From Kiloniellaceae bacterium (lineage in GTDB: Bacteria > Pseudomonadota > Alphaproteobacteria > Kiloniellales > J153): a DNA stretch of 32,168 bases. Within the stretch, counting starts at the first letter, position 1. The number at the start of each line of letters is the position of its first letter. The stretch covers positions 1 through 32,168 of the forward strand of contig JAJFGI010000220.1 of the NCBI GenBank assembly GCA_021776215.1, read 5' to 3'. This document shows positions 1-7,323 of the stretch, one piece after another. A program made the translations under genes and the position numbers. The notes under the pieces are model-generated. The model saw nothing but the letters and a program-made list of their open reading frames with translations. It made no database searches and was not told the DNA's origin.

Positions 1-158
1 GACAGGGCGTCGATCCTCGGATTCCATCAGGGCCCGCGGCAAAGACTATGCTGCATCAAAAGGCCGGATAGATGACTGCAAACCCAACCCGCCTCTATTC
101 ATCAAAACCACTTGCAATCAGAGGGCCGTCCATAGATGACAGCACCGTCCTTATCTAT

Positions 159-173
159 TAACGTGACAAAGCC
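159..173 (-). repeat. IS-end-like 15-mer, copy 1
   Basis: TAACGTGACAAAGCC (plus strand) differs by one base from the copy at 9381-9395. No transposase sequence is visible in the remaining bases 1-158, so this may be a lone IS end or a coincidence. Confidence 0.3.
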
Positions 174-181
174 CATGCACG

Positions 182-367
182 CTAAGTCGGTCGGTCGTCT
201 CGCCGCCCGGCTTCAGGAAACAACCAGATCGCGCCTGTCATGGTAACGCCCAAGACAAGAGCGAACCATTTCAAGAATCCTTGGCCGGCCTGATTCTCGA
301 AATAGAATACAGCGACGGCAAGCAGTGCCACGACGAAGCTTAACATGGTCCGGATATTCGTTGGCAT
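182..367 (-). CDS. small two-helix membrane protein, unknown function
   Basis: A 61-residue protein with two hydrophobic stretches, about residues 8-24 and 32-50, and a short charged C-terminal tail (GRRDDRPT). It is probably a small inner-membrane protein. I do not recognise a family. The start is supported by an AGGAGG ribosome binding site 7 bases upstream of the ATG on the minus strand. It is divergent from the PanB-family gene, and the spacer between them holds the palindrome at 434-448, so it may belong to the same regulon. The good ribosome binding site and clean membrane topology make it more likely real than not. No function can be assigned. Confidence 0.6.
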   Translation of the reverse strand: MPTNIRTMLSFVVALLAVAVFYFENQAGQGFLKWFALVLGVTMTGAIWLFPEAGRRDDRPT

Positions 368-433
368 AGCCCTACCTCCTCACCTGTTCGCCCCGAATTC
401 GCGACATGACACTTGCCCTCACGATAAAGGATA

Positions 434-448
434 CTGATAATATATCAG
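434..448. promoter_or_regulatory. palindromic operator candidate, site 1
   Basis: CTGATAATATATCAG has perfect 5-bp arms (CTGAT/ATCAG) around an AT-rich centre. It ends 26 bases before the GTG start of the PanB-family gene. Related sequences occur at 2836-2850 and 6280-6297, each in front of another transcription unit of the same locus. A likely ligand is the GntR-family protein encoded at 1396-2115, because such regulators usually bind short palindromes near their own operon. That assignment is inference. Confidence 0.55.
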
Positions 449-474
449 AAATAGATCAGAGGAAAGTCCGAACG

Positions 475-1353
475 GTGAGCGAGCAAGCCAAGCCAACCCG
501 CAAGAAGCGGACGATCACGGAAATTCGCGAGTCAAAAACCACCGGCGAGAAGATGGTCTACATGTCGGTGCCCGACTATACCTCGGCGCAATGGGCCGAG
601 ATGGGCGGTGTCGATGTGGCGGTCGTCGGGGACAGCCTGGCGATGATCGCCCACGGCCATGCCAACACCATCCCGGCCACCATGGATATGATGATCATGC
701 ACGCCTCGGCGGTGCGCAAAGGAGCGCCGAACACCTTCGTCCTCGGCTGCATGCCCTATCAAAGCTACAACACCATCGATCGGGCCCTGGGTAACGCCAC
801 GCGGTTCATGCAGGAGGCCGGCAGCGATGCGGTCAAGCCCCAGGGCGGCAAAAGCCAGGCGCATATCCTGAAGGCGCTGGTCGATGCCGGTATACCGACG
901 GCTTCGCACATTGGGTTGACACCGCACACGGTGGCGATGTTCGGCGGCTTCAAGATCCAGGGGCGAACCGCGGAAGCGGCCATGAAAGTCCTGGAGGACG
1001 CGCTGGCAATCCAGGATGCGGGCTGTTTCATGCTGGAATTCGAGGCCGTGCCCGGTGCCATCGCGACGCTGATTTCACAACAGCTTGAGATTCCCACCAT
1101 CGGTATTGGAGCAGGCGTCGGCACCGACGGTCAAATTCTGCTGTGCTATGATCTGCTCGGCGTCTTCACCGATTTCAAACCGAAGTTCACCAAGCGATAT
1201 GCGAACCTGACCGAGGTCGCGGTGACCGGGATCTCCCAGTACGTCAGGGAGGTCAAGGCGGGCACCTTCCCCGACGAGGACCACACTTATAGTGTTAGCG
1301 ACGCTGAATACGAGAAATTCTCGACCATGCTGGAACGCCGCAAGCAGATATAA
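475..1353 (+). CDS. PanB-family (ketopantoate hydroxymethyltransferase-like) enzyme with altered metal site
   Basis: A 292-residue (beta/alpha)8-type protein that aligns along its length with PanB, which makes ketopantoate from 2-oxoisovalerate and methylene-tetrahydrofolate. Shared blocks are VGDSLAM (D53), RKGAPN, VK.QGG, HIGLTPH, FGGFKIQGR, GIGAG and DGQILL. Compared with E. coli PanB from memory, the first metal Asp (D45) is kept as D53 and the catalytic Glu (E181) as E190. Metal ligand D84 is replaced by Cys92 and E114 by Gln123. This argues against ordinary pantothenate synthesis and for a changed metal or reaction within the same fold. The GTG at 475 is chosen because AGAGGAAAG lies just upstream; an in-frame ATG at 406 would place the operator inside the gene. 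A GntR gene follows after about 40 bases, suggesting one operon. Confidence 0.8.
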   Translation: MSEQAKPTRKKRTITEIRESKTTGEKMVYMSVPDYTSAQWAEMGGVDVAVVGDSLAMIAHGHANTIPATMDMMIMHASAVRKGAPNTFVLGCMPYQSYNTIDRALGNATRFMQEAGSDAVKPQGGKSQAHILKALVDAGIPTASHIGLTPHTVAMFGGFKIQGRTAEAAMKVLEDALAIQDAGCFMLEFEAVPGAIATLISQQLEIPTIGIGAGVGTDGQILLCYDLLGVFTDFKPKFTKRYANLTEVAVTGISQYVREVKAGTFPDEDHTYSVSDAEYEKFSTMLERRKQI

Positions 1354-1395
1354 TCCGACACCGCGACAAGGGTAGCATCACGAGAGGATTTGAGT

Positions 1396-2115
1396 TTGCC
1401 CAATCCCAGAGCCGCCGCCAGAACTGCCCCTGTGGCGAGGCCTCGTGCTGACAGCCAGACCGATCAAGCTTACAACGTGTTGGAGGAACAGATTGTCACG
1501 CTCTGCCTGGAGCCGGGTGCGGTCTTATCGGAAAACCGGCTCGCCGATGCACTCGGCTTCGGCCGGACACCGATTCGCGAGGCCTTGCAGCGTCTTGCCC
1601 GCGAGGGCTTGGTCGTCATTCTGCCGCGCAAGGGCATACTGGTAGCCGAGATCAACCCGCGTAAGCAACTCCTGGCCCTGGAAGTGCGCCGCGAGCTGGA
1701 GCGCTTGCTGGCGCGTGCGGGGGCGATGCGCGCCACGGCGGTGGAGCGGGCCCGGTTCCTGGAAATTGCCGAAGGCATGGAACGGGCCGCCAAGGACAAC
1801 GACGACATCAGCTTCATGCGCTTCGACCACGAGCTGAATTTTCTCGAGTCCCAGGCGGCCCACAACGAATATGCCAGCCGGGCCATGGGCCTATTGCATG
1901 GCATGTCGCGGCGTTTTTGGTACATGCACTATAAGGAAGCGGCCGATTTGCCCCTGTGCGCCCGCTTGCACGCGCAATTGGCGCGGCGGATCGCCATGGG
2001 GGATGCCGACGAGGCGGCCCGTGCCTCGGACCAGCTGCTCGACTATGCCGAAACGTTTACCCGTGCCACTTTAGGCGCCGGCGCCCTGTCGGTCGGCGGT
2101 TCACGGACGTCCTGA
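1396..2115 (+). CDS. GntR-family transcriptional regulator (FCD-type)
   Basis: About 239 residues. The N-terminal winged helix-turn-helix covers roughly residues 25-85, with the typical pattern ENRLADALGFGRTPIREALQRLAREGLV followed by a G-rich wing. The C-terminal all-helical ligand domain resembles FCD, with D/H-containing helices (RFDHELN, RLHAQLARRIAMGD). The last His of the usual FCD metal site is not evident. A TTG at 1390 is also in frame, but GAGAGG is almost adjacent to it, so the TTG at 1396 has better spacing; both are unusual starts. It lies directly downstream of the PanB-family gene. It is the obvious candidate to read the palindromes at 434, 2836 and 6280, and its ligand may be the TRAP substrate or a pathway intermediate (inference). 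Confidence 0.88.
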   Translation: MPNPRAAARTAPVARPRADSQTDQAYNVLEEQIVTLCLEPGAVLSENRLADALGFGRTPIREALQRLAREGLVVILPRKGILVAEINPRKQLLALEVRRELERLLARAGAMRATAVERARFLEIAEGMERAAKDNDDISFMRFDHELNFLESQAAHNEYASRAMGLLHGMSRRFWYMHYKEAADLPLCARLHAQLARRIAMGDADEAARASDQLLDYAETFTRATLGAGALSVGGSRTS

Positions 2116-2169
2116 TCGGTTACGGGGCTTTCGGCGGGGACGGGAGATGGGAGATGCGGGTCGGGGGTC

Positions 2170-2715
2170 TTACCGCGTGATCCGTTCGTATAGGGCGCGG
2201 AACCCGGTTTCGAGATGGTCACCAAAGAGCGGATCCATATTCTTGGCGAACGCCCGCCGCATCGCCGCCCAGTCGTCGGCGCTCAGGAACACTTTCGCGG
2301 CCGGCAGCACATCCCGCTCTTCCACGCCCATGTGTTCGCGTTGCGTGCGGACGAATCGGCGCCCGGCATCGAGTAGCGCATCGAGGCCTTTCGGGTATTC
2401 CCGGTCAAAGGACTTGAGGACCGCGTCCAAGCGTTCCAGATGCTGCGCGCCAGCAACATGCTGGCGTTCCAGTTCATCCAGCACCGAGCTTAGCTCTGGC
2501 CGGATCCGGCGCAGCGCCGGGAACAGGAACTGTTCTTCCTTGGGATGATGCAGCTTTTCGGGAAAAACTCGTACGTAATAAACAATCGAAAACAGCAAAT
2601 CGAGATTTGGCTTCGGCCCATCTGCGGACAGGTGATCAAGCGTCTCGTCCAAGACCTTTAGGACACGGTCGAGATTCCGATGTTCCGCCTGAATGAACTC
2701 AATCGCATCAGCCAT
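2170..2715 (-). CDS. hemerythrin HHE-domain protein
   Basis: A 181-residue helical protein with the hemerythrin-like metal ligand series H12 (AEHRNL), H57 and E61 (HHPKEEQFLFP), H86 (ERQH), and H128 and E132 (REHMGVEE). This predicts a cytoplasmic di-iron four-helix bundle that binds oxygen, NO or iron. Its physiological role is not readable from sequence. The ATG at 2715 is chosen because homologous hemerythrin sequence starts there; the frame stays open to 2919, but that extension would run through the palindrome at 2836-2850. It is divergent from the DUF6166-like gene and shares the control region with it. It converges with the GntR gene, with about 54 bases between them. Confidence 0.85.
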   Translation of the reverse strand: MADAIEFIQAEHRNLDRVLKVLDETLDHLSADGPKPNLDLLFSIVYYVRVFPEKLHHPKEEQFLFPALRRIRPELSSVLDELERQHVAGAQHLERLDAVLKSFDREYPKGLDALLDAGRRFVRTQREHMGVEERDVLPAAKVFLSADDWAAMRRAFAKNMDPLFGDHLETGFRALYERITR

Positions 2716-2835
2716 GGCACGGGCCTTTCGCTGAACTTCGCGGCTTCGCCGATGGTTCCGGGCCGCTGCCCGCCCGTGCCGGCAAGCTTGCCATGCAAAG
2801 CCGACTTTACATGAGCGCCATATCTCAGTAGCATA

Positions 2836-2850
2836 CTGTAGATATATCAG
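2836..2850. promoter_or_regulatory. palindromic operator candidate, site 2
   Basis: CTGTAGATATATCAG shares the right half ATATATCAG and the outer CTG with sites 1 and 3. It sits in the divergent spacer between the hemerythrin gene (minus strand) and the DUF6166-like/TRAP genes (plus strand), where one bound protein could control both directions. Confidence 0.5.
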
Positions 2851-2872
2851 CCAGTAGAGATTGCTCCCGCGG

Positions 2873-3184
2873 GTGCCGACAACAAAGAAATACACCGGAT
2901 CACGAACCATGGACGGCATCGAAGTCCTGGTCGATGGCCGGCGGCTTGATGAGCGCTACGACTTGAAGAAATTCACCAGTGGAGGCTTCGAGTGGACCTA
3001 CGAGGGGGCGGCACCGCAGCAGCTGGCGCTGGCACTGCTCGCCGATCATTTGGGTGACGATCAAGCGGCCCTCAAGCTTTGCCAACCCTTGATGCGCGCG
3101 GTCGTGGCAAACCTCGAAAACGATTGGCAACTGACCGGGCAGGACATCGACGACGCACTGAAGCGGCTTGAGACAAATAGGTGA
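2873..3184 (+). CDS. DUF6166-like small protein
   Basis: About 103 residues. The pattern KKYTGSR near the start, then V.GR.LD.R.DL..F...GFEWTYEGAAPQQLALALLADHLGDD..AL.L.Q and a C-terminal W.LT..DID.AL, matches my memory of the uncharacterised DUF6166 family. The gene has no signal peptide or membrane segment, so the protein is probably cytoplasmic. The start is uncertain. GTG at 2873 keeps the conserved KKYTGSR block; TTG at 2861 and ATG at 2909 are alternatives, and ATG 2909 would cut the block off. It lies 85 bases upstream of dctP, downstream of operator site 2. Its role in this locus is unknown. Confidence 0.65.
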   Translation: MPTTKKYTGSRTMDGIEVLVDGRRLDERYDLKKFTSGGFEWTYEGAAPQQLALALLADHLGDDQAALKLCQPLMRAVVANLENDWQLTGQDIDDALKRLETNR

Positions 3185-3229
3185 CGGACCCGGCAGTTCG
3201 ACAACCGTGCGCCGGCTCAACAACAAAGA

Positions 3230-3250
3230 GGCAGGTATTAGTTGCCTGCC
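3230..3250 (+). other. short hairpin upstream of dctP
   Basis: GGCAGG and CCTGCC form a 6-bp stem around a 9-base loop, just before the dctP ribosome binding site (AGGGAGGG). There is no T-run. It could be a weak attenuator or a 5' stabilising element; it may also be chance. Confidence 0.3.
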
Positions 3251-3269
3251 GAAACAGGGAGGGAAAGAA

Positions 3270-4325
3270 ATGAACGTCATGCGAAATATCAAGATGCTTG
3301 CGGTGGCGGCCGCGGTGGGCCTTGGCGCCCTGTTTTCCGCCGACGCGGGCGCCGAAACCGTCAAGTGGAAGATGGCCACCAGTTGGAGCGGCGGGCCGCT
3401 GATGGAGATCGGTGCCCAGGCCTTCGCCGACAAGGTCAAGCTGTTCACCGAGGGTCGCGTGGAAATACAGGTTTTTCCGGGCGGGCAGTTGGGCTCCGCC
3501 TTGAAGGTTGCGGAAACCGTGCGCAACGGTGTCGCCGAGGTCGGGCACACCTGGATGGGCTATGATTGGGGTCAAGACAAGGCCACGGTCGTGTTTGGCG
3601 GCTTTGCCGGTAGCATGGACTCCGAGCACATGTTGCACTGGCTCTACGAGGCCGGTGGCGCGGAGATGTGGGCGCAGTTTCGGGACGAGAAGTTCGGCGT
3701 CGTCTCCATGCCGCTTTTCATCCGTACGGCGGAAGTCTTCCTGCATTCGCGCAAGCCGGTCCGGACGCTGGCCGACCTGCAAGGCTTGAAGCTGCGCACG
3801 GCCGGTGCCTGGCTGGAAATGGCCAAGGATCTCGGGGCCGCACCGGTGACCATGCCGGGCGGCGAGGTCTATACCTCGTTGGAGCGTGGCGCCATCGATG
3901 CGACCGAATGGGGCACCTTGTGGGAGAATATCTCCCCCGGTTTTCATAAGATCGCCAAGTACGTGATCATCCCCGGCGTCCACCAGCCTGTGGCCCCCTT
4001 CGAGGTCATGTTCAACAAGGAGGCCTGGAGCAAGATATCCGATCTCGACCGGACCTTGATCCAACAGGCCGCCAAACTGGTCACCTTCGAATCGTGGACC
4101 CGGATCGGCCAGGAAGACGCCAAGGCCTTGGATTTCTACCGCAAGGCGGGCAACGAAATCATTGAGCTGGATGTCGCTGTCCAAAAACAAACCAAGAAGA
4201 TCGCCAACGAATGGGCCGAAACTCAGGCCAAGGAGAATCCCTGGTTCGAGAAGGCCTGGCGGTCGCAAGTCGAATTCGAGTCTCTCTGGAAGGATGCCGC
4301 GCGGTATCGAAACGTGCAGGGCTGA
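3270..4325 (+). CDS. dctP: TRAP transporter solute-binding protein, DctP/TakP type
   Basis: A 351-residue periplasmic binding protein. A Sec signal peptide (residues 1 to about 28, hydrophobic core AVAAAVGLGALFSA, cleavage near AGA-ET) is followed by a typical DctP fold. The ligand-domain features are KLRTAG (R176, the position of the carboxylate-binding Arg of this family) and ATEW (W214), followed by GFHKIAKY..IPGVHQP. This stretch resembles the 2-oxoacid-binding TakP group more than the C4-dicarboxylate group. A monocarboxylate or 2-oxoacid ligand is therefore plausible, but this is inference. The start has a strong AGGGAGGG site. The small and large permease genes follow, after a stable hairpin at 4342-4367. 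Confidence 0.93.
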   Translation: MNVMRNIKMLAVAAAVGLGALFSADAGAETVKWKMATSWSGGPLMEIGAQAFADKVKLFTEGRVEIQVFPGGQLGSALKVAETVRNGVAEVGHTWMGYDWGQDKATVVFGGFAGSMDSEHMLHWLYEAGGAEMWAQFRDEKFGVVSMPLFIRTAEVFLHSRKPVRTLADLQGLKLRTAGAWLEMAKDLGAAPVTMPGGEVYTSLERGAIDATEWGTLWENISPGFHKIAKYVIIPGVHQPVAPFEVMFNKEAWSKISDLDRTLIQQAAKLVTFESWTRIGQEDAKALDFYRKAGNEIIELDVAVQKQTKKIANEWAETQAKENPWFEKAWRSQVEFESLWKDAARYRNVQG

Positions 4326-4341
4326 AGGTCATACGCACAGT

Positions 4342-4367
4342 GATGGGGGCGCTTCGGCGCCCTCATC
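4342..4367 (+). other. stable hairpin between dctP and dctQ (UUCG loop)
   Basis: Eleven base pairs (4342-4352 with 4357-4367, one G-T wobble) are closed by a TTCG tetraloop in C(UUCG)G context. No T-run follows, so a full intrinsic terminator is unlikely. More likely it marks and stabilises the 3' end of a dctP-only transcript, or gives partial termination before the permease genes. Confidence 0.75.
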
Positions 4368-4403
4368 GCCCACGCCATTTGCGGTAGTTGTAAGAGCTCC
4401 GCC

Positions 4404-4922
4404 ATGCATGTTCTGGTCCGCCTGATCGAACGTCTGTCCGGTGGATTCGGACTGCTTGGCGCGATCATAGTCGCCCCCTTGATTCTGGCGACCGTCTATG
4501 AGGTGTTTTCCCGCTACCTGTTCAACGCCCCGACGATCTGGGCCTACGAGATCGCCTATATGGCGATGGGCACCAACTTCCTGCTCGGGGCGGCCGTCAC
4601 CTTGCGTGACCGCGGCCATATCCGTATCGACCTGCTCTATGCCCGTTGGTCCCCCCGAACCCAGGCGCTGATCGATATTGTCGGCTATACCTGCCTCTTC
4701 CTGCCGGTCGCCTGGTGGGTCAGCTGGGGTCTCTGGAAGTACGCGTACTACGCCTTTCTGTCCGGTGAAACCTCGGGCGATTCGGCCTGGAATCCGATCA
4801 TCTGGCCATTCCGTCTGGTCTTTTTCGCGGGTTTTGTATCGCTGGCGTTGCAGGCCGCGGCGGAGTTGATCAAGGCGGCCTATATTCTGGCTGGCCGGAC
4901 GCCGCCGGGGGCATCGCGATGA
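4404..4922 (+). CDS. dctQ: TRAP transporter small permease, DctQ family
   Basis: A 172-residue integral membrane protein with four predicted helices (about residues 15-38, 50-70, 92-113 and 132-158). The family signature runs YEVFSRYLFN.PT.WAYEIAYMAMG. and continues into LRDRGHIRIDLLY. It forms the Na+-driven TRAP complex with the large permease and receives substrate from DctP. It overlaps dctM by four bases (ATGA), indicating translational coupling. Confidence 0.93.
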   Translation: MHVLVRLIERLSGGFGLLGAIIVAPLILATVYEVFSRYLFNAPTIWAYEIAYMAMGTNFLLGAAVTLRDRGHIRIDLLYARWSPRTQALIDIVGYTCLFLPVAWWVSWGLWKYAYYAFLSGETSGDSAWNPIIWPFRLVFFAGFVSLALQAAAELIKAAYILAGRTPPGASR

Positions 4923-6241
4923 GCGATTATCTCGCGCTCCTGATGTTTCCGGCGCTGCTGTTCGCCCTGTTCATGGGATTTCCGGTGGCGTTCTCCATGA
5001 TGGGTGTGGCGCTGATCTTCGGTCTGATGACTTTCGGCGATTCGGTGATCTTTCAATTCGTCCAAAAGGTCAACGATGTGGCGTCGAATTTCGTCCTCGC
5101 GGCGGTGCCGTTATTCGTATTCATGGGCGCCATGCTCGAGCGGTCCGGAATCGCGGAAGAGCTTTTTGAGGCCGTGCATCTTTGGACCCGCCGGCTGCCG
5201 GGCGGTCTGGCGGTCGGCACGATCATCATGTGCGTCATTTTCGCCGCCTCGACCGGCGTCATCGGGGCGACGGAAACCGTGGTCGGCCTGCTCGCGATCC
5301 CGGTCATGATGCGGTACGCCTACGACAAGGGCCTGATTTCCGGAACGATTTGCGCCGGCGGATCGCTGGGCACCATTATCCCGCCGTCCGTGGTCGTCGT
5401 CATTCTGGGCCCGGTTGCCGACGTCTCGGTTGGCGACCTGTTCGTCGGCATGATCTTCCCCGGATTGCTGATGGCTGGCTTATACCTGGTCTATATCCTG
5501 GTCCGGTGCACCCTTGATCCGCGCGCCGGGCCACGCCTGCCGCGCAGCGATAGCGATCCGCCGTTGGGTGCCAAGCTGCGTACCACGGTGGTTGCCCTGG
5601 TTCCGCCGGTGCTGATGATTTTCGCAGTGCTCGGTTCGATCATGTTCGGCTGGGCGGCGCCGACCGAAGCTGCCGGTCTGGGGGCATTCGGCGCGATCCT
5701 GCTGACCGTGGCATACCGCTCCTTTTCGCTCGGCGTTCTGTGGGAAGCCTTGATGAAGACCCTGAAGGTGACGTGCATGATCATGCTGATCCTGCTCGGC
5801 GGCAACATGTTCGCGGGTGTCTTCGTCGGTTCCGGCGGTGTCACCCTGGCCAACGATCTGGTCCGTTCCGCGGACCTCAGCGGTTGGGCCACCCTCGTAT
5901 TGTTCCTGTCGGTCAGCTTCATCGCCGGGTTCTTCCTCGATTGGATTTCTGTCCTGCTGATCTTCATTCCGGTGTTCATCCCGCTGGTGGTTAGCTTCGG
6001 CTTCGATCCGGTGTGGTTTTGCATCCTGTTCCTGATCGTGATCCAGACCAGCTATCTGACCCCGCCCATGGCGCCGGCCATATTCTACCTGCGCGGCATT
6101 AGCCCGCCGGAGATTACGCTGACGCACATGTTCCGAGGGGTGATCCCCTTCATCGTGCTGCAAATCACGACCCTGGCGATTGTTGCCGCCTATCCGCCGC
6201 TGGTGCTGTGGCTGCCGACCAAGCTTCTAGGCTTCCAATAG
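4919..6241 (+). CDS. dctM: TRAP transporter large permease, DctM family
   Basis: A 440-residue membrane protein of 11-12 predicted helices, full length for DctM. Recognisable segments are the N-terminal GFPVAFSMMGVAL, the motif AASTGVIGATETVVGLLAIPVMM, GSLGTIIPPS, and the C-terminal repeat FFLDWISVLLIFIPVFIPLV followed by QTSYLTPPMAPAIFYLRG. It is the substrate-translocating subunit. It is the last gene of this TRAP set; the dioxygenase gene downstream has its own operator candidate at 6280-6297. Confidence 0.94.
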   Translation: MSDYLALLMFPALLFALFMGFPVAFSMMGVALIFGLMTFGDSVIFQFVQKVNDVASNFVLAAVPLFVFMGAMLERSGIAEELFEAVHLWTRRLPGGLAVGTIIMCVIFAASTGVIGATETVVGLLAIPVMMRYAYDKGLISGTICAGGSLGTIIPPSVVVVILGPVADVSVGDLFVGMIFPGLLMAGLYLVYILVRCTLDPRAGPRLPRSDSDPPLGAKLRTTVVALVPPVLMIFAVLGSIMFGWAAPTEAAGLGAFGAILLTVAYRSFSLGVLWEALMKTLKVTCMIMLILLGGNMFAGVFVGSGGVTLANDLVRSADLSGWATLVLFLSVSFIAGFFLDWISVLLIFIPVFIPLVVSFGFDPVWFCILFLIVIQTSYLTPPMAPAIFYLRGISPPEITLTHMFRGVIPFIVLQITTLAIVAAYPPLVLWLPTKLLGFQ

Positions 6242-6279
6242 AGGCGCAAGGTAGCTTGACTACTCGATCTTTCTGATGT

Positions 6280-6297
6280 ATCTGTAATATATCAGAT
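6280..6297. promoter_or_regulatory. palindromic operator candidate, site 3
   Basis: ATCTGTAATATATCAGAT has matching arms ATCTG/CAGAT and contains the TAATATATCAG half seen in site 1. It lies in the spacer after dctM and about 80 bases before the preferred start of the PhyH-family gene. A second CTGAT lies just upstream (6273-6277). Confidence 0.55.
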
Positions 6298-6376
6298 GAG
6301 GTTGCCACCTCTGGAATGGCCGGTTCCGATGCGGTTTGAAATCGACCGTATCGAACAAGTGCGGGAGTTTTACGCC

Positions 6377-7273
6377 ATGACACCCGAGGATGTGCTGTCG
6401 ATCGAACCGAAGGTCCTGACCCGCAAGCAGCGCGACTCCTATTTCGCCGATGGCTACCTGCTGGTCGAGCAGGCAATTCCGGAGGAGTGGATTGAGAGGC
6501 TGCGCGCGGTCACCATTGAGATGGTCGAGGAAAGCCGCGCCATCACAAAGTCTGATACCATTTGGGACCTAGAGGCCGGCCATAGCGCCGCGTCGCCGCG
6601 CCTGCGCCGCTTGTCGAGCCCGAACGACAAGCACCCGACCTACTGGGAGTTTGCTTCGCAGTCGGTCATCCCGGATATCATCGCCGATCTTGTGGGACCG
6701 AATGTAAAGTTCCACCATTCGAAGCTAAATTTCAAATGGGCGCAGGGTGGCGAAGAGGTCAAGTGGCACCAGGACATCGGCTTCTGGCCGCACACGAATT
6801 ACAGCCCCTGCACGGTCGGCACCTACATCTACGACTGTGGGATGGACCAGGGCCCGGTCGGCGTGATCAAGGGCAGTCACGACGGGCCGCTCTATGATCA
6901 GTATGCCAACGGCACCTGGACCGGGTGCCTGTCCGAGGCCGATGCCGCGGCGATCGATCCCGCCAAGATCGTTTATTTGGATGGCCCGGCCGGTTCGATC
7001 ACGATCCACAACTGCCGCACCATACACGGGTCGAAGCCGAACACCTCGGACCTGGGCCGGCCGCTGTTACTCAACGTCTATGCCGCGGCCGACGCTTTTC
7101 CGTATACGCACAACCCGATCTATTCGAAATATGATCAGCAGATCGTGCGCGGTCAGCCGGTTCACTGGGCGCATCACGATCCGCGGCCCTGTTTGGTGCC
7201 GCCGGATTGGTCGGGAGGTTATTCATCGATCTTCGCCTTGCAACAGGCCGAAGGCAAGACGGCCGCGGAATGA
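6377..7273 (+). CDS. phytanoyl-CoA dioxygenase (PhyH) family protein
   Basis: A 298-residue protein of the Fe(II)/2-oxoglutarate dioxygenase superfamily. Visible features are the N-terminal LTRKQRDSYFADGYLLVE, the metal pair H131 and D133 (KWHQDIGFWPH), a distal His in CRTIHGSK (H217), and an Arg ten residues on (GRPLLLNVY, R228) suited to 2-oxoglutarate. It presumably hydroxylates a small carboxylic or lipid-like substrate. It lacks the ectoine hydroxylase EctD signature, so it is not EctD despite the nearby ectoine island. The ATG at 6377 has GGGAG upstream. An in-frame ATG at 6296 overlaps the operator and one at 6329 is possible. It is followed by the membrane hydroxylase gene, probably in one operon. 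Confidence 0.87.
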   Translation: MTPEDVLSIEPKVLTRKQRDSYFADGYLLVEQAIPEEWIERLRAVTIEMVEESRAITKSDTIWDLEAGHSAASPRLRRLSSPNDKHPTYWEFASQSVIPDIIADLVGPNVKFHHSKLNFKWAQGGEEVKWHQDIGFWPHTNYSPCTVGTYIYDCGMDQGPVGVIKGSHDGPLYDQYANGTWTGCLSEADAAAIDPAKIVYLDGPAGSITIHNCRTIHGSKPNTSDLGRPLLLNVYAAADAFPYTHNPIYSKYDQQIVRGQPVHWAHHDPRPCLVPPDWSGGYSSIFALQQAEGKTAAE

Positions 7274-7323
7274 TACGGCATGAAACAAACGCATCGCCCG
7301 CCGATACGTAGGAGATTTGAATC

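Noticed and set aside
406-474. N-terminal extension of the PanB-family protein from ATG 406
   Set aside because: No ribosome binding site close to it, no homology in the extra 23 residues, and it would bury the palindromic operator in coding sequence.
5480-6163. Minus-strand 227-residue frame
   Set aside because: Antisense to DctM, rich in His/Gln/Arg as expected from the complement of a membrane protein gene.
6377-7273. Ectoine hydroxylase EctD
   Set aside because: It belongs to the same PhyH superfamily, but the EctD signature around the HxD motif is absent, and it lies outside the ectoine island with a different operator.
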